Assembly (NCBI RefSeq): GCF_029203305.1 | Contig: NC_089463.1 | Location: 885,001 to 949,000, forward strand | DNA from: Yamadazyma tenuis | Taxonomy: Eukaryota; Ascomycota; Pichiomycetes; Serinales; Debaryomycetaceae | DNA: 64,000 bases | Direction of reading: 5' to 3' | In this document: piece after piece, positions 56,221 to 64,000 of the stretch | Numbering within the stretch: the stretch's first letter is position 1 | Layout of the letters: each line of letters begins with the position of its first letter | Translations under genes and position numbers: made by a program | Notes under the pieces: model-generated | What the model saw: only the letters and a program-made list of their open reading frames with translations | The model's database searches: none | What the model was told of the DNA's origin: nothing

Positions 56221-57133
56221 GATTTCGATTGCAAGCTAATCAGGTGATTGTATTGGTATAAAGGAGAAGACAACAATGCCCTTATGGCCACAAGACTAAT
56301 ATGTGAAAGCCAAAAACGAAGAGGGAAATAAGACAACAATAAGAACGACCAGAATGAAACAACCGGAACAATTGGAAATATGGCTATTTATAATATATTA
56401 GGATGAAGATCGCATATATCACCGCCACTACTAAGATTTTCGGCTTAGACAAAAATATGCGAGAATGCCGGCGAATTCTCTTGTTAAGCCAGAAGAAGAT
56501 CAAATAACGCGCTTCAGGTTCTAGAGTTCGATGACAGTACATGCTCCATTTTTACGTCATGTGAGGTTCAACTGATCAAGGGGGAGTCTGAGGGTCTGGA
56601 CCATTAAATGGTACAGGTAGACCCAGGGCGTCGAGCGGCGCCCTGATAAGACGCCTTTTTTCTTGTGTGCAAAAGTTGCGGTGGTTCGAATCCCTTTTTG
56701 AGAAACCCTTCCAGTCTCATGGCTCTGGGGACATAAGCAGCTTAAAGAGGAGAAACTCTTTTATTGGTCTGTTAAGTACCTACCGCCCACGTATTGTACC
56801 GAGCGGTTGCGATCTTGATTGCCCCTCACTGGTGGGCCCAAACCCCGAATTTAACTTTTGCAGCTAATTGCGAAAATTGCAAAAACAGTTGCTTACCACT
56901 ACAAAGCGTGTAATGTTGCGCCTCCTTTAATCCTTTCATATAAATAGTTAGTGAACACCAGAATTTCCAGCCTAAATCTTAGACGCTTACAATGCATAGA
57001 AAATAGGGGATTTTTGAAGAGTCGCCACGAGAACCACATTTATTCTCAACTGCTGAACTTTGCCGTATTCACCCACACAAGTTTTGACGCATAATAAAAA
57101 TGAGTTCGCGATGAGAATTTTTATTGATTAAAT
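56221..57133. other. SLM-AIR intergenic region with structured GC-rich element
   Basis: About 910 bases between divergent genes. Bases 56592-56661 form nested perfect hairpins ending in a T6 tract, and a perfect RNA polymerase III B-box sequence (GGTTCGAATCC) lies at 56683-56693. A 66-codon ORF over this part (56667-56867) is likely chance. The rest is ordinary AT-rich promoter DNA. Confidence 0.5.
56592..56661 (+). ncRNA. Possible structured RNA or palindromic regulatory element
   Basis: Stem 1: GGGTCT (56592-56597) pairs with AGACCC (56619-56624) and encloses ACCAT/ATGGT (56600-56604, 56608-56612). Stem 2: CAGGGCG (56624-56630) pairs with CGCCCTG (56639-56645) around an 8-base loop; an alternative pairing is GGCGTC/GACGCC. 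A T6 tract (56656-56661) follows. Resembles a short polymerase III transcript but could equally be protein-binding palindromes. No known RNA family recognised. Confidence 0.25.
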
Positions 57134-58084
57134 ATGGAGACCACTACAAATACTCGACCACCAACTCCAAAGCAGGGGTTTGCCGACCAAATTCAGTCCC
57201 TTTCATTTGACCAGGTAAATGACAATGCAGATGAACTTATAGAGCTCCGTGGAAGTGGAAGATATTTTGGAGTTGTCGATCCTCAAACTGGCAAAACCAT
57301 CAACAATAAGCAGTCTCTAGGACCTATTTGTGCGAACTGCCACAAGCGAGGCCACATTCGGGCTAAGTGCAAAACAGTTGTGTGTCACAAGTGCGGTGTC
57401 GTCGGCGATCATTATGAAACCCAGTGCCCTAGCACAATGATATGTGCTCGATGTGGCCTTCGTGGTCATAAAGCCATCGATTGTTCTAACAAAGCCAGAA
57501 AGAAACAGTATTGCAGGACGTGTGATTTGTTCAATCACGATGACGACAACTGTCCCAATATCTGGAGACTGTATCTTTTGAATAAGCAGCCTCAACAGCA
57601 TTCACTCAAGGATGTCCAGCTTCCGGTGATATATTGTTACAACTGCGGCGATAGCACCCATTTTGGAGATGAATGTAAAGAGGCACGTACCTCCCGCGTG
57701 CCCAACTTATCAGGAAGTGCGTTCTCTGGTTCTAATCTCCCACAACAACTAAGAAAGACATACTTTGATCGTCTCTTTGATACTAAACTTCCCCAGAGAC
57801 CCCAAGTCCGCAGACCAGATAATGGCTACAAGAATTCCAATAATAGAGCCCAATTTAAGCCCTATAACAACAACCCTATTGTCAGCAATAACTCCTACAA
57901 CTTAAATCCAAAGAGAAGGTTCGATAATGGACCCCAGGATAATCGTAATGGGGGCCCCATCCGTAACCAAGCCCGCAGAGGAGGAGCTGGTGGCAGGAGT
58001 GGTGGCAACGACCCAAGTCGCCCGGCCCCCACAAGAAGTGGGTTCATCGACCGTAAGAAGTCTGGATTCAACAACTTCTACTAA
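57134..58084 (+). CDS. AIR2: TRAMP zinc-knuckle protein Air1/Air2
   Basis: RNA-binding subunit of the TRAMP poly(A) polymerase complex (Trf4/5-Air-Mtr4) that marks nuclear RNAs for the exosome. The 316-residue product has five CCHC zinc knuckles: residues 66-79, 84-98, 104-117, 127-140 and 168-181, with the IWRLYLL segment between knuckles four and five that contacts Trf4 in known structures. The C-terminal third is Asn/Gly/Arg-rich with RGG-like repeats. Only one paralog is expected outside the whole-genome-duplication lineage, so AIR1 versus AIR2 is a naming choice. RRP6, the exonuclease it feeds, is in the same window but not adjacent. Confidence 0.88.
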   Translation: METTTNTRPPTPKQGFADQIQSLSFDQVNDNADELIELRGSGRYFGVVDPQTGKTINNKQSLGPICANCHKRGHIRAKCKTVVCHKCGVVGDHYETQCPSTMICARCGLRGHKAIDCSNKARKKQYCRTCDLFNHDDDNCPNIWRLYLLNKQPQQHSLKDVQLPVIYCYNCGDSTHFGDECKEARTSRVPNLSGSAFSGSNLPQQLRKTYFDRLFDTKLPQRPQVRRPDNGYKNSNNRAQFKPYNNNPIVSNNSYNLNPKRRFDNGPQDNRNGGPIRNQARRGGAGGRSGGNDPSRPAPTRSGFIDRKKSGFNNFY

Positions 58085-58166
58085 ATTACTGGAAGCTCAT
58101 TTGGTTGTGAGGCAGAAATGCGAATGTGCGACTTCGGGGTTATTTGAACAAAAGTCTAGCAAGTAA

Positions 58167-60218
58167 ATGGAGTATTTAGCTAACAGCTATTTCCATTATC
58201 CTGCTTCCAAATCCAGAGACTACGTTCATTTACGACAGGATACCACCAACAAATATGGAAACTTAACTTGGGTTGTTCTCGTGACGTTTCTAATAGGCGT
58301 GACGGGAGTTAATACTCTTGTGAAGAGAGGCTTCTACATCCACAGTCATGTCAGGATTCTCAGGTGGTTGTACACTAAATTTAGTAATCGTGGAGGAGCT
58401 GCAGAGATGTTTAGGAGAGTCATTTTCAGCTTTCATTACCATTTATCAACTATCGTCCAGTTGACGTTTTGGCTCATTATATTGAGCAGCCTTTCTTTAA
58501 GTGAGTTATATGATGGCGATTTGATCTTTTTGACAAAGCGGTTGGGTAAAATTGCAACCAACTCCCTCCCTACAATCCTTTTCTTAACCTTGAGACCCAG
58601 TCCTTTGCCGAATACCTTATATTTGGCTCTTATTCCAGTTCACAAATGGTTGAGCAGATTCATTATCCTCCAATCGGTAGTTCACACCATTATTTATTTG
58701 GGATATTTTAATACTCAAAATTCTTGGAACAAAGCATGGAAGGTTGAAAATCTTTACGGCTGGCTTGCTCTTTTCGGGTTTCTTATTATTCTTGTCACAT
58801 CTTTGAGTAAGTTCAGAAACTACTTTTACAAAGTGTTTTATTTTTTCCATTATTTGTGTACTTGGGTCATTGTTATAGCATTACAATACCATGTGAGACC
58901 AGTCAAATGCACTCCTTTCACTATTGCCAACTTGGTGATAATGGTGTTCCAAATTGTCAATCGAGTCCTAATGACAAGACGCTCACAGATGGGCGACCTA
59001 AGAATCACAGATGTGTCACCTAACTTGATTTACATCGAGTTCCCGAATAAGCTCATTACTAAACCATCCTTAACTCCCGCTTCTCATATTAGATTGGCTA
59101 AATATTCAGATAATGCTTGGAGAAGAATCTACCAAAATCTCATCCCTAATTATCATCCTTATACTTTAGTATCCTTGCCTAATGATTTCACTCAAAAGCT
59201 AATCATCAAAAAGGGTAAGTTCAAATTCACGGATCAAAAATATCTTATAACTGGAGGATATGATGCTAACTTGTTGTTCATTCATAATAATACCGATAAG
59301 TTTCAAATTTCCAAATTGAAGGTCGACACCAAAAGAGTCTTGATTGTGGTAGGGGGCTCTGCTATCTCATTTGCGTTACCAATATTAAGAGTGATGAACT
59401 ATCATGGAGTTCCAGTGAAGATTGTTTGGGTTGTTCGGGACTACAGGGATATCGCTGTTTTGAAGTACTTTGATGGATACGTCCATGGTGACGATTTTGA
59501 GATATTTGTCACGGGTTCTGAAACTGTTGAAGAACCCAATGGTACAAGAAGCTATGGAACTTGCAACACCTCACTTGGGGCTCCACGCATCATTGATCCA
59601 CGAAGAGATGAGACGGAGTCATTATTAGACCACACCGTCACTAGCCGTTGGGAAGACGAAAATGTGGATATTTCAATGATCGAAGAATCCGAAGAGGAAG
59701 TACAAGATGATGATTGTTGTAAAGATAGTCAAAAGGGATCAACCATAGAAGGCAGCGATATCTTCGAAGATTTTAATGATGTTGAAGTTATTGAAGATGA
59801 TATCATGTCAGATTTATCACGTACCCACTCGACGAGAACAACAACATCATCTGGAACCAATGAACACTTCATTCCTCGAACAAGATCTATTAATGATATC
59901 AATCGTGGACATCTCGATAGATATAGGGAGACCATCGAAAGATTGAATATTTCCAACAAGATCTATAAAGGTAGACCCAAGTTGAATTACCGGTACTACA
60001 ACTGGTGCCTTCACGAAGGGTTCACACAATGCAGTGGTCCTGTGAGTTTGGGAGGTGGAATGGTGTGTTGCAGAGACTTGCCCAGAAACAATGTCAGCGA
60101 TGCCGATGCTTCCAAGGTGTGGGTACTTTCAGCCGGCCCCATCGGTCTTGTGACCAACGTTAAGATTTGGGCCAAAGAGAACGGACTCAAGTTTCACGAA
60201 GAAGCTTTCTACACATAA
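58167..60218 (+). CDS. AIM14: Ferric-reductase-like NADPH oxidase Aim14/Yno1
   Basis: A 683-residue flavocytochrome of the ferric reductase/NOX superfamily. The transmembrane haem domain (about residues 30-260) has the paired histidines in HKWLSRFIILQSVVHTIIYL and FYFFHYLCTWVIVIALQYHV. An FAD-binding region follows (PASHIRLAKYSDNAW...NYHPYTLVSLP), then an NAD(P)H-binding domain with RVLIVVGGSAISFALPILR and the C-terminal LSAGPIGLV. A Ser/Asp/Glu-rich insertion of about 130 residues (about 460-590, e.g. EESEEEVQDDDCCKDS) splits the NADPH domain. S. cerevisiae Aim14 (about 570) is an ER superoxide-generating oxidase. Tandem with AIR, 82 bases apart. Confidence 0.85.
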   Translation: MEYLANSYFHYPASKSRDYVHLRQDTTNKYGNLTWVVLVTFLIGVTGVNTLVKRGFYIHSHVRILRWLYTKFSNRGGAAEMFRRVIFSFHYHLSTIVQLTFWLIILSSLSLSELYDGDLIFLTKRLGKIATNSLPTILFLTLRPSPLPNTLYLALIPVHKWLSRFIILQSVVHTIIYLGYFNTQNSWNKAWKVENLYGWLALFGFLIILVTSLSKFRNYFYKVFYFFHYLCTWVIVIALQYHVRPVKCTPFTIANLVIMVFQIVNRVLMTRRSQMGDLRITDVSPNLIYIEFPNKLITKPSLTPASHIRLAKYSDNAWRRIYQNLIPNYHPYTLVSLPNDFTQKLIIKKGKFKFTDQKYLITGGYDANLLFIHNNTDKFQISKLKVDTKRVLIVVGGSAISFALPILRVMNYHGVPVKIVWVVRDYRDIAVLKYFDGYVHGDDFEIFVTGSETVEEPNGTRSYGTCNTSLGAPRIIDPRRDETESLLDHTVTSRWEDENVDISMIEESEEEVQDDDCCKDSQKGSTIEGSDIFEDFNDVEVIEDDIMSDLSRTHSTRTTTSSGTNEHFIPRTRSINDINRGHLDRYRETIERLNISNKIYKGRPKLNYRYYNWCLHEGFTQCSGPVSLGGGMVCCRDLPRNNVSDADASKVWVLSAGPIGLVTNVKIWAKENGLKFHEEAFYT

Positions 60219-60290
60219 GAGGATGTATATCAATTGTCCTATTGTTCAATATTCATTAACTCATTAGCATTCATGTAAAATTAAAACTAA

Positions 60291-60590
60291 TCATTTTCCG
60301 TTTAAATACATCTCTCGTTTTAATTCTTCTTCCACCGCTAACTGCTTAGTGATGGTATCCTTTGCATATTCTGTACTAAAAATGATGCCTGAGAATGCCC
60401 AACATAGCACGTATGCAAACTTATAAGGTGTCCGGAAAACATGGGGGTGGAGGTGCCTATATCTATAGTTTATAGCCCATCCTGATATTAAACCCACAAG
60501 TGTACCCTTAAGCATTCCTACCACTCCAGAGCGGAACAATTGCATGTTCAAGTCCCGAAGTTTGTCTTTATCGGCTGTACGTCGACTCAT
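60291..60590 (-). CDS. RCF3: Rcf3-like small mitochondrial membrane protein
   Basis: A 99-residue protein with two membrane segments (GMLKGTLVGLISGWAINY and FAYVLCWAFSGIIFSTEYA) followed by a charged helix (KQLAVEEELKREMYL). The spacing and residue pattern match S. cerevisiae Rcf3 (YBR255C-A), which associates with respiratory supercomplexes and resembles the N-terminal part of Rcf2. The resemblance is a pattern judged by eye, so the name is tentative. Convergent with AIM14, with 72 bases between stop codons. Confidence 0.55.
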   Translation of the reverse strand: MSRRTADKDKLRDLNMQLFRSGVVGMLKGTLVGLISGWAINYRYRHLHPHVFRTPYKFAYVLCWAFSGIIFSTEYAKDTITKQLAVEEELKREMYLNGK

Positions 60591-60709
60591 TTGGATAAAT
60601 ATATTTTACCAGAGGGAAGCCCGATCTAGGAAAGATGCGAATTGCGAAAGCTAATTTGCTAGCTTGATCTTAGGAATTTGAACTATACTATGAGTTATAT
60701 TGTACATTT

Positions 60710-62035
60710 TCATTTGGTTAACCAAGTATCATTAGGATTCAAAGTTTGCCCATTACCATTTCCGAAACGAATAAATCCGATTTCATCGACTGGGGGGAAT
60801 ACGTTATCTCTGGCAAGTGAAGCTACTCTTAATCTGGGGAAAATCTTTCCCTTGAGAAGATTCTGATCTATTAGGGAAACAAGTAAATTTTCGATTATAA
60901 GGTCATCTGTCTGTATGTCGAAACCAGCACACTTTAACAGAGCTATCAAAATGTCATACTCTAATTTTAGGGGCTTTCCAAGGATGATCCAGACCTTTTT
61001 GAACAAATTCCTGACTAATAAAACAGTTCCCTTGCTTTCGATAGTTAAAAGTAAGCCAAGCGACTTGAAGTATTTTCTGTTATTGGAAACAACCTGGTTG
61101 AACCTAAAGATGTTACCCGAAGAGACTTCCCTGGAAAGCTTTTGGTAAATAAGGATGAATTTGGGTAAACTCTTCGATAGATATGTGCTCTTAATGAATT
61201 TGAAGTTAGGTTTCTTTCCTATCAATATACTAATGGGTAACAATAATTTCAAAATCTTGATGATATTAGGGTGATTAGGGATAATTGGACAATGCAGCAA
61301 GCACCACGTCAAGTGCTGATAACTGTCGATTAATTGATTTTTGATCAAGTAGAACTTTGATAAGTAAAACCGGTAACTTAAGATTTCATTCTTGGGAAAC
61401 TTGCTAGAACTGAGGTTCAAAGTGTTGATGTTACTGAAGACATTCCTGCAAAGCAATGGGTTGTCAATCTTGAAGTAAATCAGACAAAGGTTCGAACCGA
61501 TAAATATAATGATACTTGACTTCTGGGTATTCTCTTCATTTGTCTGAGACCTTATATTATTGAAGACCTTTAAGAGGATCGAGGCCAACCAAGATAGTCT
61601 TGGAGTCGAACAATACCCCTTATAATACAATTGAAAGTCCAACTTGTTGGCCATCAGAAAAATATACTTGACGGAGGATTTGACAAGATCTTTAAGTAGC
61701 CAACCTTTGTTATAATGAGAAAATGCAGTAGAAACATCTTCCAAGAACTTTCCATATAAATCAAACAGTTCAAGCAATGAATAAGGATTGAGTTGATTAG
61801 AAAGCTTAATGAAACTTATGACTACTTCATTAAATGCTAACCAATCATTATCGAAGAGATTGGCTTGATCCACTCGCTTATCTATGTCTTTTATACTGGC
61901 ATAAGACTCTTTATATATTTCCCGTATACGAGGATTTGATTGAGGGTCCACGTTGAATATCCCTTCATACTTGTGGAGTTGTTGCTGCACTGGGAGCTCT
62001 GAACATTGTTGTAGCTCCCTTAGAAGTTGATTCAT
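60710..62035 (-). CDS. CSN12: PCI-domain protein, Csn12/PCID2 family
   Basis: A 441-residue alpha-helical protein with a C-terminal PCI/winged-helix region. Features of the PCID2 family are IFIGSNLCLIYFKIDNPLLC, ILSYRFYLSKFYLIKNQLID, YQHLTWCLLHCP and, near the end, IENLLVSLIDQNLLKGKIF. Family members are Csn12 (COP9-signalosome-associated, also linked to splicing with Thp3) and Thp1 (TREX-2). Length and the short N-terminal region favour Csn12 (about 423 in S. cerevisiae), but Thp1 is not excluded by eye. Divergent from UPF3. Confidence 0.66.
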   Translation of the reverse strand: MNQLLRELQQCSELPVQQQLHKYEGIFNVDPQSNPRIREIYKESYASIKDIDKRVDQANLFDNDWLAFNEVVISFIKLSNQLNPYSLLELFDLYGKFLEDVSTAFSHYNKGWLLKDLVKSSVKYIFLMANKLDFQLYYKGYCSTPRLSWLASILLKVFNNIRSQTNEENTQKSSIIIFIGSNLCLIYFKIDNPLLCRNVFSNINTLNLSSSKFPKNEILSYRFYLSKFYLIKNQLIDSYQHLTWCLLHCPIIPNHPNIIKILKLLLPISILIGKKPNFKFIKSTYLSKSLPKFILIYQKLSREVSSGNIFRFNQVVSNNRKYFKSLGLLLTIESKGTVLLVRNLFKKVWIILGKPLKLEYDILIALLKCAGFDIQTDDLIIENLLVSLIDQNLLKGKIFPRLRVASLARDNVFPPVDEIGFIRFGNGNGQTLNPNDTWLTK

Positions 62036-62155
62036 GTTTATGTAAATTTAGTCGATGCGGATGCGGATGCGATTTTCAAACCTGCCAAAGCATAAGAAAA
62101 AGCTTCTTACAGAGTGTGAACTCAACATACACTTAGGATTAAGTTCGGCAACAGC

Positions 62156-63202
62156 ATGGAAACATACGAACCAAAGATCACCATCCGACTTCTACCGCCG
62201 ACTTTAAATCGTCTGGAGTTCGAAAACCAGCTACGTCATTATACTGATAAGAAATACCAGCTGTCTTATTATGTTGAGGGAAGGCTTCCTGAAAATCCCT
62301 ACGAAGTCCCCAAGTTTTCGGTGTGCTATATTTCATTCAAGAACTCCACAGAATCCACAGAATTTGTGCAAGAGATCAAAGGAAAACATTTTAGTGATGC
62401 AAATGAAGATGCTTTCGTACCTCAGATTACAAGCAGTTTGAACAAAGCAATGATAGCCAAAACGAAGACCCCAAAACCTCCCACGGAGAGTAAAAAGAGT
62501 CTGCTAGAAGGAGATGGAATGTTCCTCAAGTTTAAGAAGATGTATGAAAAGGGAGAACAACTGAAATTTAATCTTTCTGATGAGATGAACAAGCTTAAAG
62601 GACGTGTTAAAAAAGAGAGGAGAAAAACTGTGCCTGAAAAGAAGAAGGTAGGACGAGCAAAGAAACAGGCAGAAGAGCAAAAGAAAGAATCCAAACGAGT
62701 CATTAATCAAACCAAAAATTCCTCAACAGAAGGTAGAAGCTCGTTACCAAAACCGCCAGGAAAACGTTCAAAGTCAAGGACGCCAAACAAAGAGGACCAA
62801 GTATCAGTAGAGCTGTTAAAGGACAAGGAAAACAAGCTGAAGTACCCAAAGGAGGAAAACAAGAAAACCACCAAAAAAGACGATGAGAAGAACCAAGAAA
62901 AGAAAGGGAATCCGAAGTCAAAGTCAACAAGTTCTAAAACGAAAACTGATAAAGATAATGATCGTACGAAAGCAAAAGGGATCAAAAATAGTGTGATTAA
63001 GGCTGAAGAAATGCAGTCGAAGAAGTCAAACAAACCCCGTGGAAATCCAGGAAAAGTACTTTTCAGAGAAGGAACTCCCACTTTGAAAAAGGACTCAAGA
63101 TCAGGAAGTAGACCAGGTAGTAATTCTAAGCAAGACAATACGCATGAGCCATCTTCATCTGGCTTTATGAAGCCAGACAATTATAAGAAAGATGTAAAAT
63201 AA
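62156..63202 (+). CDS. UPF3: Nonsense-mediated decay factor Upf3
   Basis: The 348-residue product opens with the Smg4/UPF3 RNP-like domain (residues about 6-100): KITIRLLPPTLNRLEFENQL, YEVPKFSVCYISFKN and AFVPQITSSLNKA. Upf3 bridges Upf2 and the terminating ribosome and triggers decay of mRNAs with early stop codons. The C-terminal two thirds is a very lysine-rich, low-complexity tail with runs such as KKERRKTVPEKKKVGRAKK, consistent with the several nuclear localisation signals of yeast Upf3. Similarity to the S. cerevisiae protein is confined to the N-terminal domain. Confidence 0.85.
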   Translation: METYEPKITIRLLPPTLNRLEFENQLRHYTDKKYQLSYYVEGRLPENPYEVPKFSVCYISFKNSTESTEFVQEIKGKHFSDANEDAFVPQITSSLNKAMIAKTKTPKPPTESKKSLLEGDGMFLKFKKMYEKGEQLKFNLSDEMNKLKGRVKKERRKTVPEKKKVGRAKKQAEEQKKESKRVINQTKNSSTEGRSSLPKPPGKRSKSRTPNKEDQVSVELLKDKENKLKYPKEENKKTTKKDDEKNQEKKGNPKSKSTSSKTKTDKDNDRTKAKGIKNSVIKAEEMQSKKSNKPRGNPGKVLFREGTPTLKKDSRSGSRPGSNSKQDNTHEPSSSGFMKPDNYKKDVK

Positions 63203-63400
63203 GCCGAGTGGTTGATACGGACAACTTTCATTACAAAATGCATACAAGCAGAACCCATAATTATGTAAGATACTGAACAATACAATAAAATACCGCATTA
63301 ACAAACCTTTTCTCCCCTTTTCCTATATCCCATTTGTGGTACAGGTGTTGCACTCTCAAAAGTTAGATGCGCATCGAGATATTTCATTGTGAGTGAACGG

Positions 63401-64000
63401 ATGATAAGGACGCTAATAAAGAACAGCCTGTTTAAAATAAATCCTTTTGAACACCTAGACTCTAGGTCGATTCAGTCCATGGATAAGATATTGAGTATTC
63501 TCAATTCCAAAGCTGAAAAACAACCCGACAGCAATCCGATAGACAAGTACGAGAGATTTGGTCAACAGGTCTTCAAGTATAAGATAATAAGATATTTGAA
63601 TGACAAGAACATCCTTGCACGAGATTCAAGAATATGGAGAAATACCAGAAGCAAATACAGAGATTTCTTCAACGACTCCATCAAAGACTACAATAATTAT
63701 CTCCAACAGAATATTGGCCGAGACTATGTAGGTATTGCCAAGTTCTTCATTCACCACGATTTGGGGTGTATACACTCTCTAGACAAGCCACTAGACACCA
63801 TGTTGGCAGTTCCCGATAAAGAGGTTGACTATGGTCTCCCTGCCTTGAAAATTCCCTCTGCCCAAGCATACACATCTCACAATCCATATATGATCATAGG
63901 AAGCTTGTCCCTGAAGAAGAACAATTTGTACTTGCTTCCGTTTTTGGTGAACCACAAGAAAATGGTGACTCATATGGTTCATAGACACCAAATTAAGCAA
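63401..64000 (+). CDS. Unknown protein, N-terminal part (runs off the window)
   Basis: An open frame of 200 codons from the ATG at 63401 with no stop before the right edge. The N-terminus MIRTLIKNSLFKINPFEHLD is basic and amphipathic, compatible with mitochondrial import. Later segments are FKYKIIRYLNDKNILARDSR, a WRNTRSKYRDFFN helix and VGIAKFFIHHDLGCIHSLDK. No family was recognised. A nine-codon upstream ORF (63367-63396) ends four bases before this start, so translation may be modulated. About 200 bases separate it from UPF3. Confidence 0.7.
   Translation, partial: MIRTLIKNSLFKINPFEHLDSRSIQSMDKILSILNSKAEKQPDSNPIDKYERFGQQVFKYKIIRYLNDKNILARDSRIWRNTRSKYRDFFNDSIKDYNNYLQQNIGRDYVGIAKFFIHHDLGCIHSLDKPLDTMLAVPDKEVDYGLPALKIPSAQAYTSHNPYMIIGSLSLKKNNLYLLPFLVNHKKMVTHMVHRHQIKQ

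Noticed and set aside
56640..56705. A tRNA gene around the B box at 56683
   Set aside because: The T stem is mispaired, no acceptor-stem partner or anticodon arm can be placed, and a good A box is lacking.
62422..63180. Minus-strand ORFs of 68-157 codons opposite UPF3
   Set aside because: Antisense shadows of the Lys/Glu-rich tail, giving Phe/Leu/Ser-rich pseudo-membrane proteins.
1..64000. CRISPR arrays, bacterial operons, prophage or plasmid elements
   Set aside because: The sequence is eukaryotic nuclear DNA with spliced genes, and no regularly spaced repeats were seen.

Overview
This window is nuclear DNA from a budding yeast (Saccharomycotina). Genes are compact, mostly intronless and closely spaced, and all the recognisable ones have single-copy yeast orthologs. 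The two introns found sit at the extreme 5' ends of reading frames and have yeast splice signals (GTATGT/GTACGT donors, TACTAAC/TGCTAAC branch sites). Three CTG codons in the PET8-like carrier fall where the family has Ser, Thr or a small residue, which points to the CUG-Ser clade (Candida/Debaryomyces relatives). The species itself was not identified.

Left block (about 0.7-26.7 kb): RLP7, DCC1, PET8, NFS1, LEU2, BUD3, a DUF2015 protein, GBP2/HRB1, SGF29, a cystinosin-like PQ-loop protein, PGS1, YLF2, an orphan ORF, tRNA-Asp(GTC), MRP7, RER1 and SLA2. Apart from YLF2, SLA2, the PQ-loop gene and the orphan, these genes interleave the two S. cerevisiae regions around CEN3 (YCL genes) and CEN14 (YNL001-005 genes). 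That is the expected order of an unduplicated ancestor.

Middle (26.7-34.5 kb): an AT-rich gene desert built around a large, nearly perfect inverted repeat. Two arms of about 1.0 kb (28257-29259 and 30879-31861) flank a unique core of about 1.62 kb. Counted over checked anchors, 880 bp of the arms align without any indel. The architecture (short core, homogenised inverted arms, no genes) resembles the regional centromeres of Candida tropicalis and Komagataella. The flanking genes agree: RER1 (YCL001W) lies to the left, and RRP6 (YOR001W) with PHO80 (YOL001W) to the right; these are the genes that border CEN3 and CEN15 in S. cerevisiae. The leading hypothesis is therefore a centromere at an ancestral position.

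Right block (34.5-64 kb): RRP6 and REI1 (divergent, sharing a PAC-box promoter), LAS21, a UGA4-type permease behind a 1.9-kb promoter region, PHO80, PET127, a HAP43/HapX-type bZIP regulator, TIM50, an unknown 168-residue protein, CHO1, a SLM1/2-type BAR-PH protein, AIR1/2, AIM14, an RCF3-like small membrane protein, a CSN12-like PCI protein, UPF3, and the start of an unknown gene that runs off the right edge.

These are housekeeping functions. Mitochondrial: NFS1, PET8, PGS1, YLF2, MRP7, PET127, TIM50, RCF3. RNA metabolism: RLP7, GBP2, RRP6, AIR, REI1, UPF3. Lipid synthesis and GPI anchors: PGS1, CHO1, LAS21. Polarity and endocytosis: BUD3, SLA2, SLM. No operons exist; neighbour relations matter mainly as synteny, as shared divergent promoters and as a few unusually tight or overlapping gene boundaries. 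S. cerevisiae systematic names and family comparisons are from memory; no search was run.
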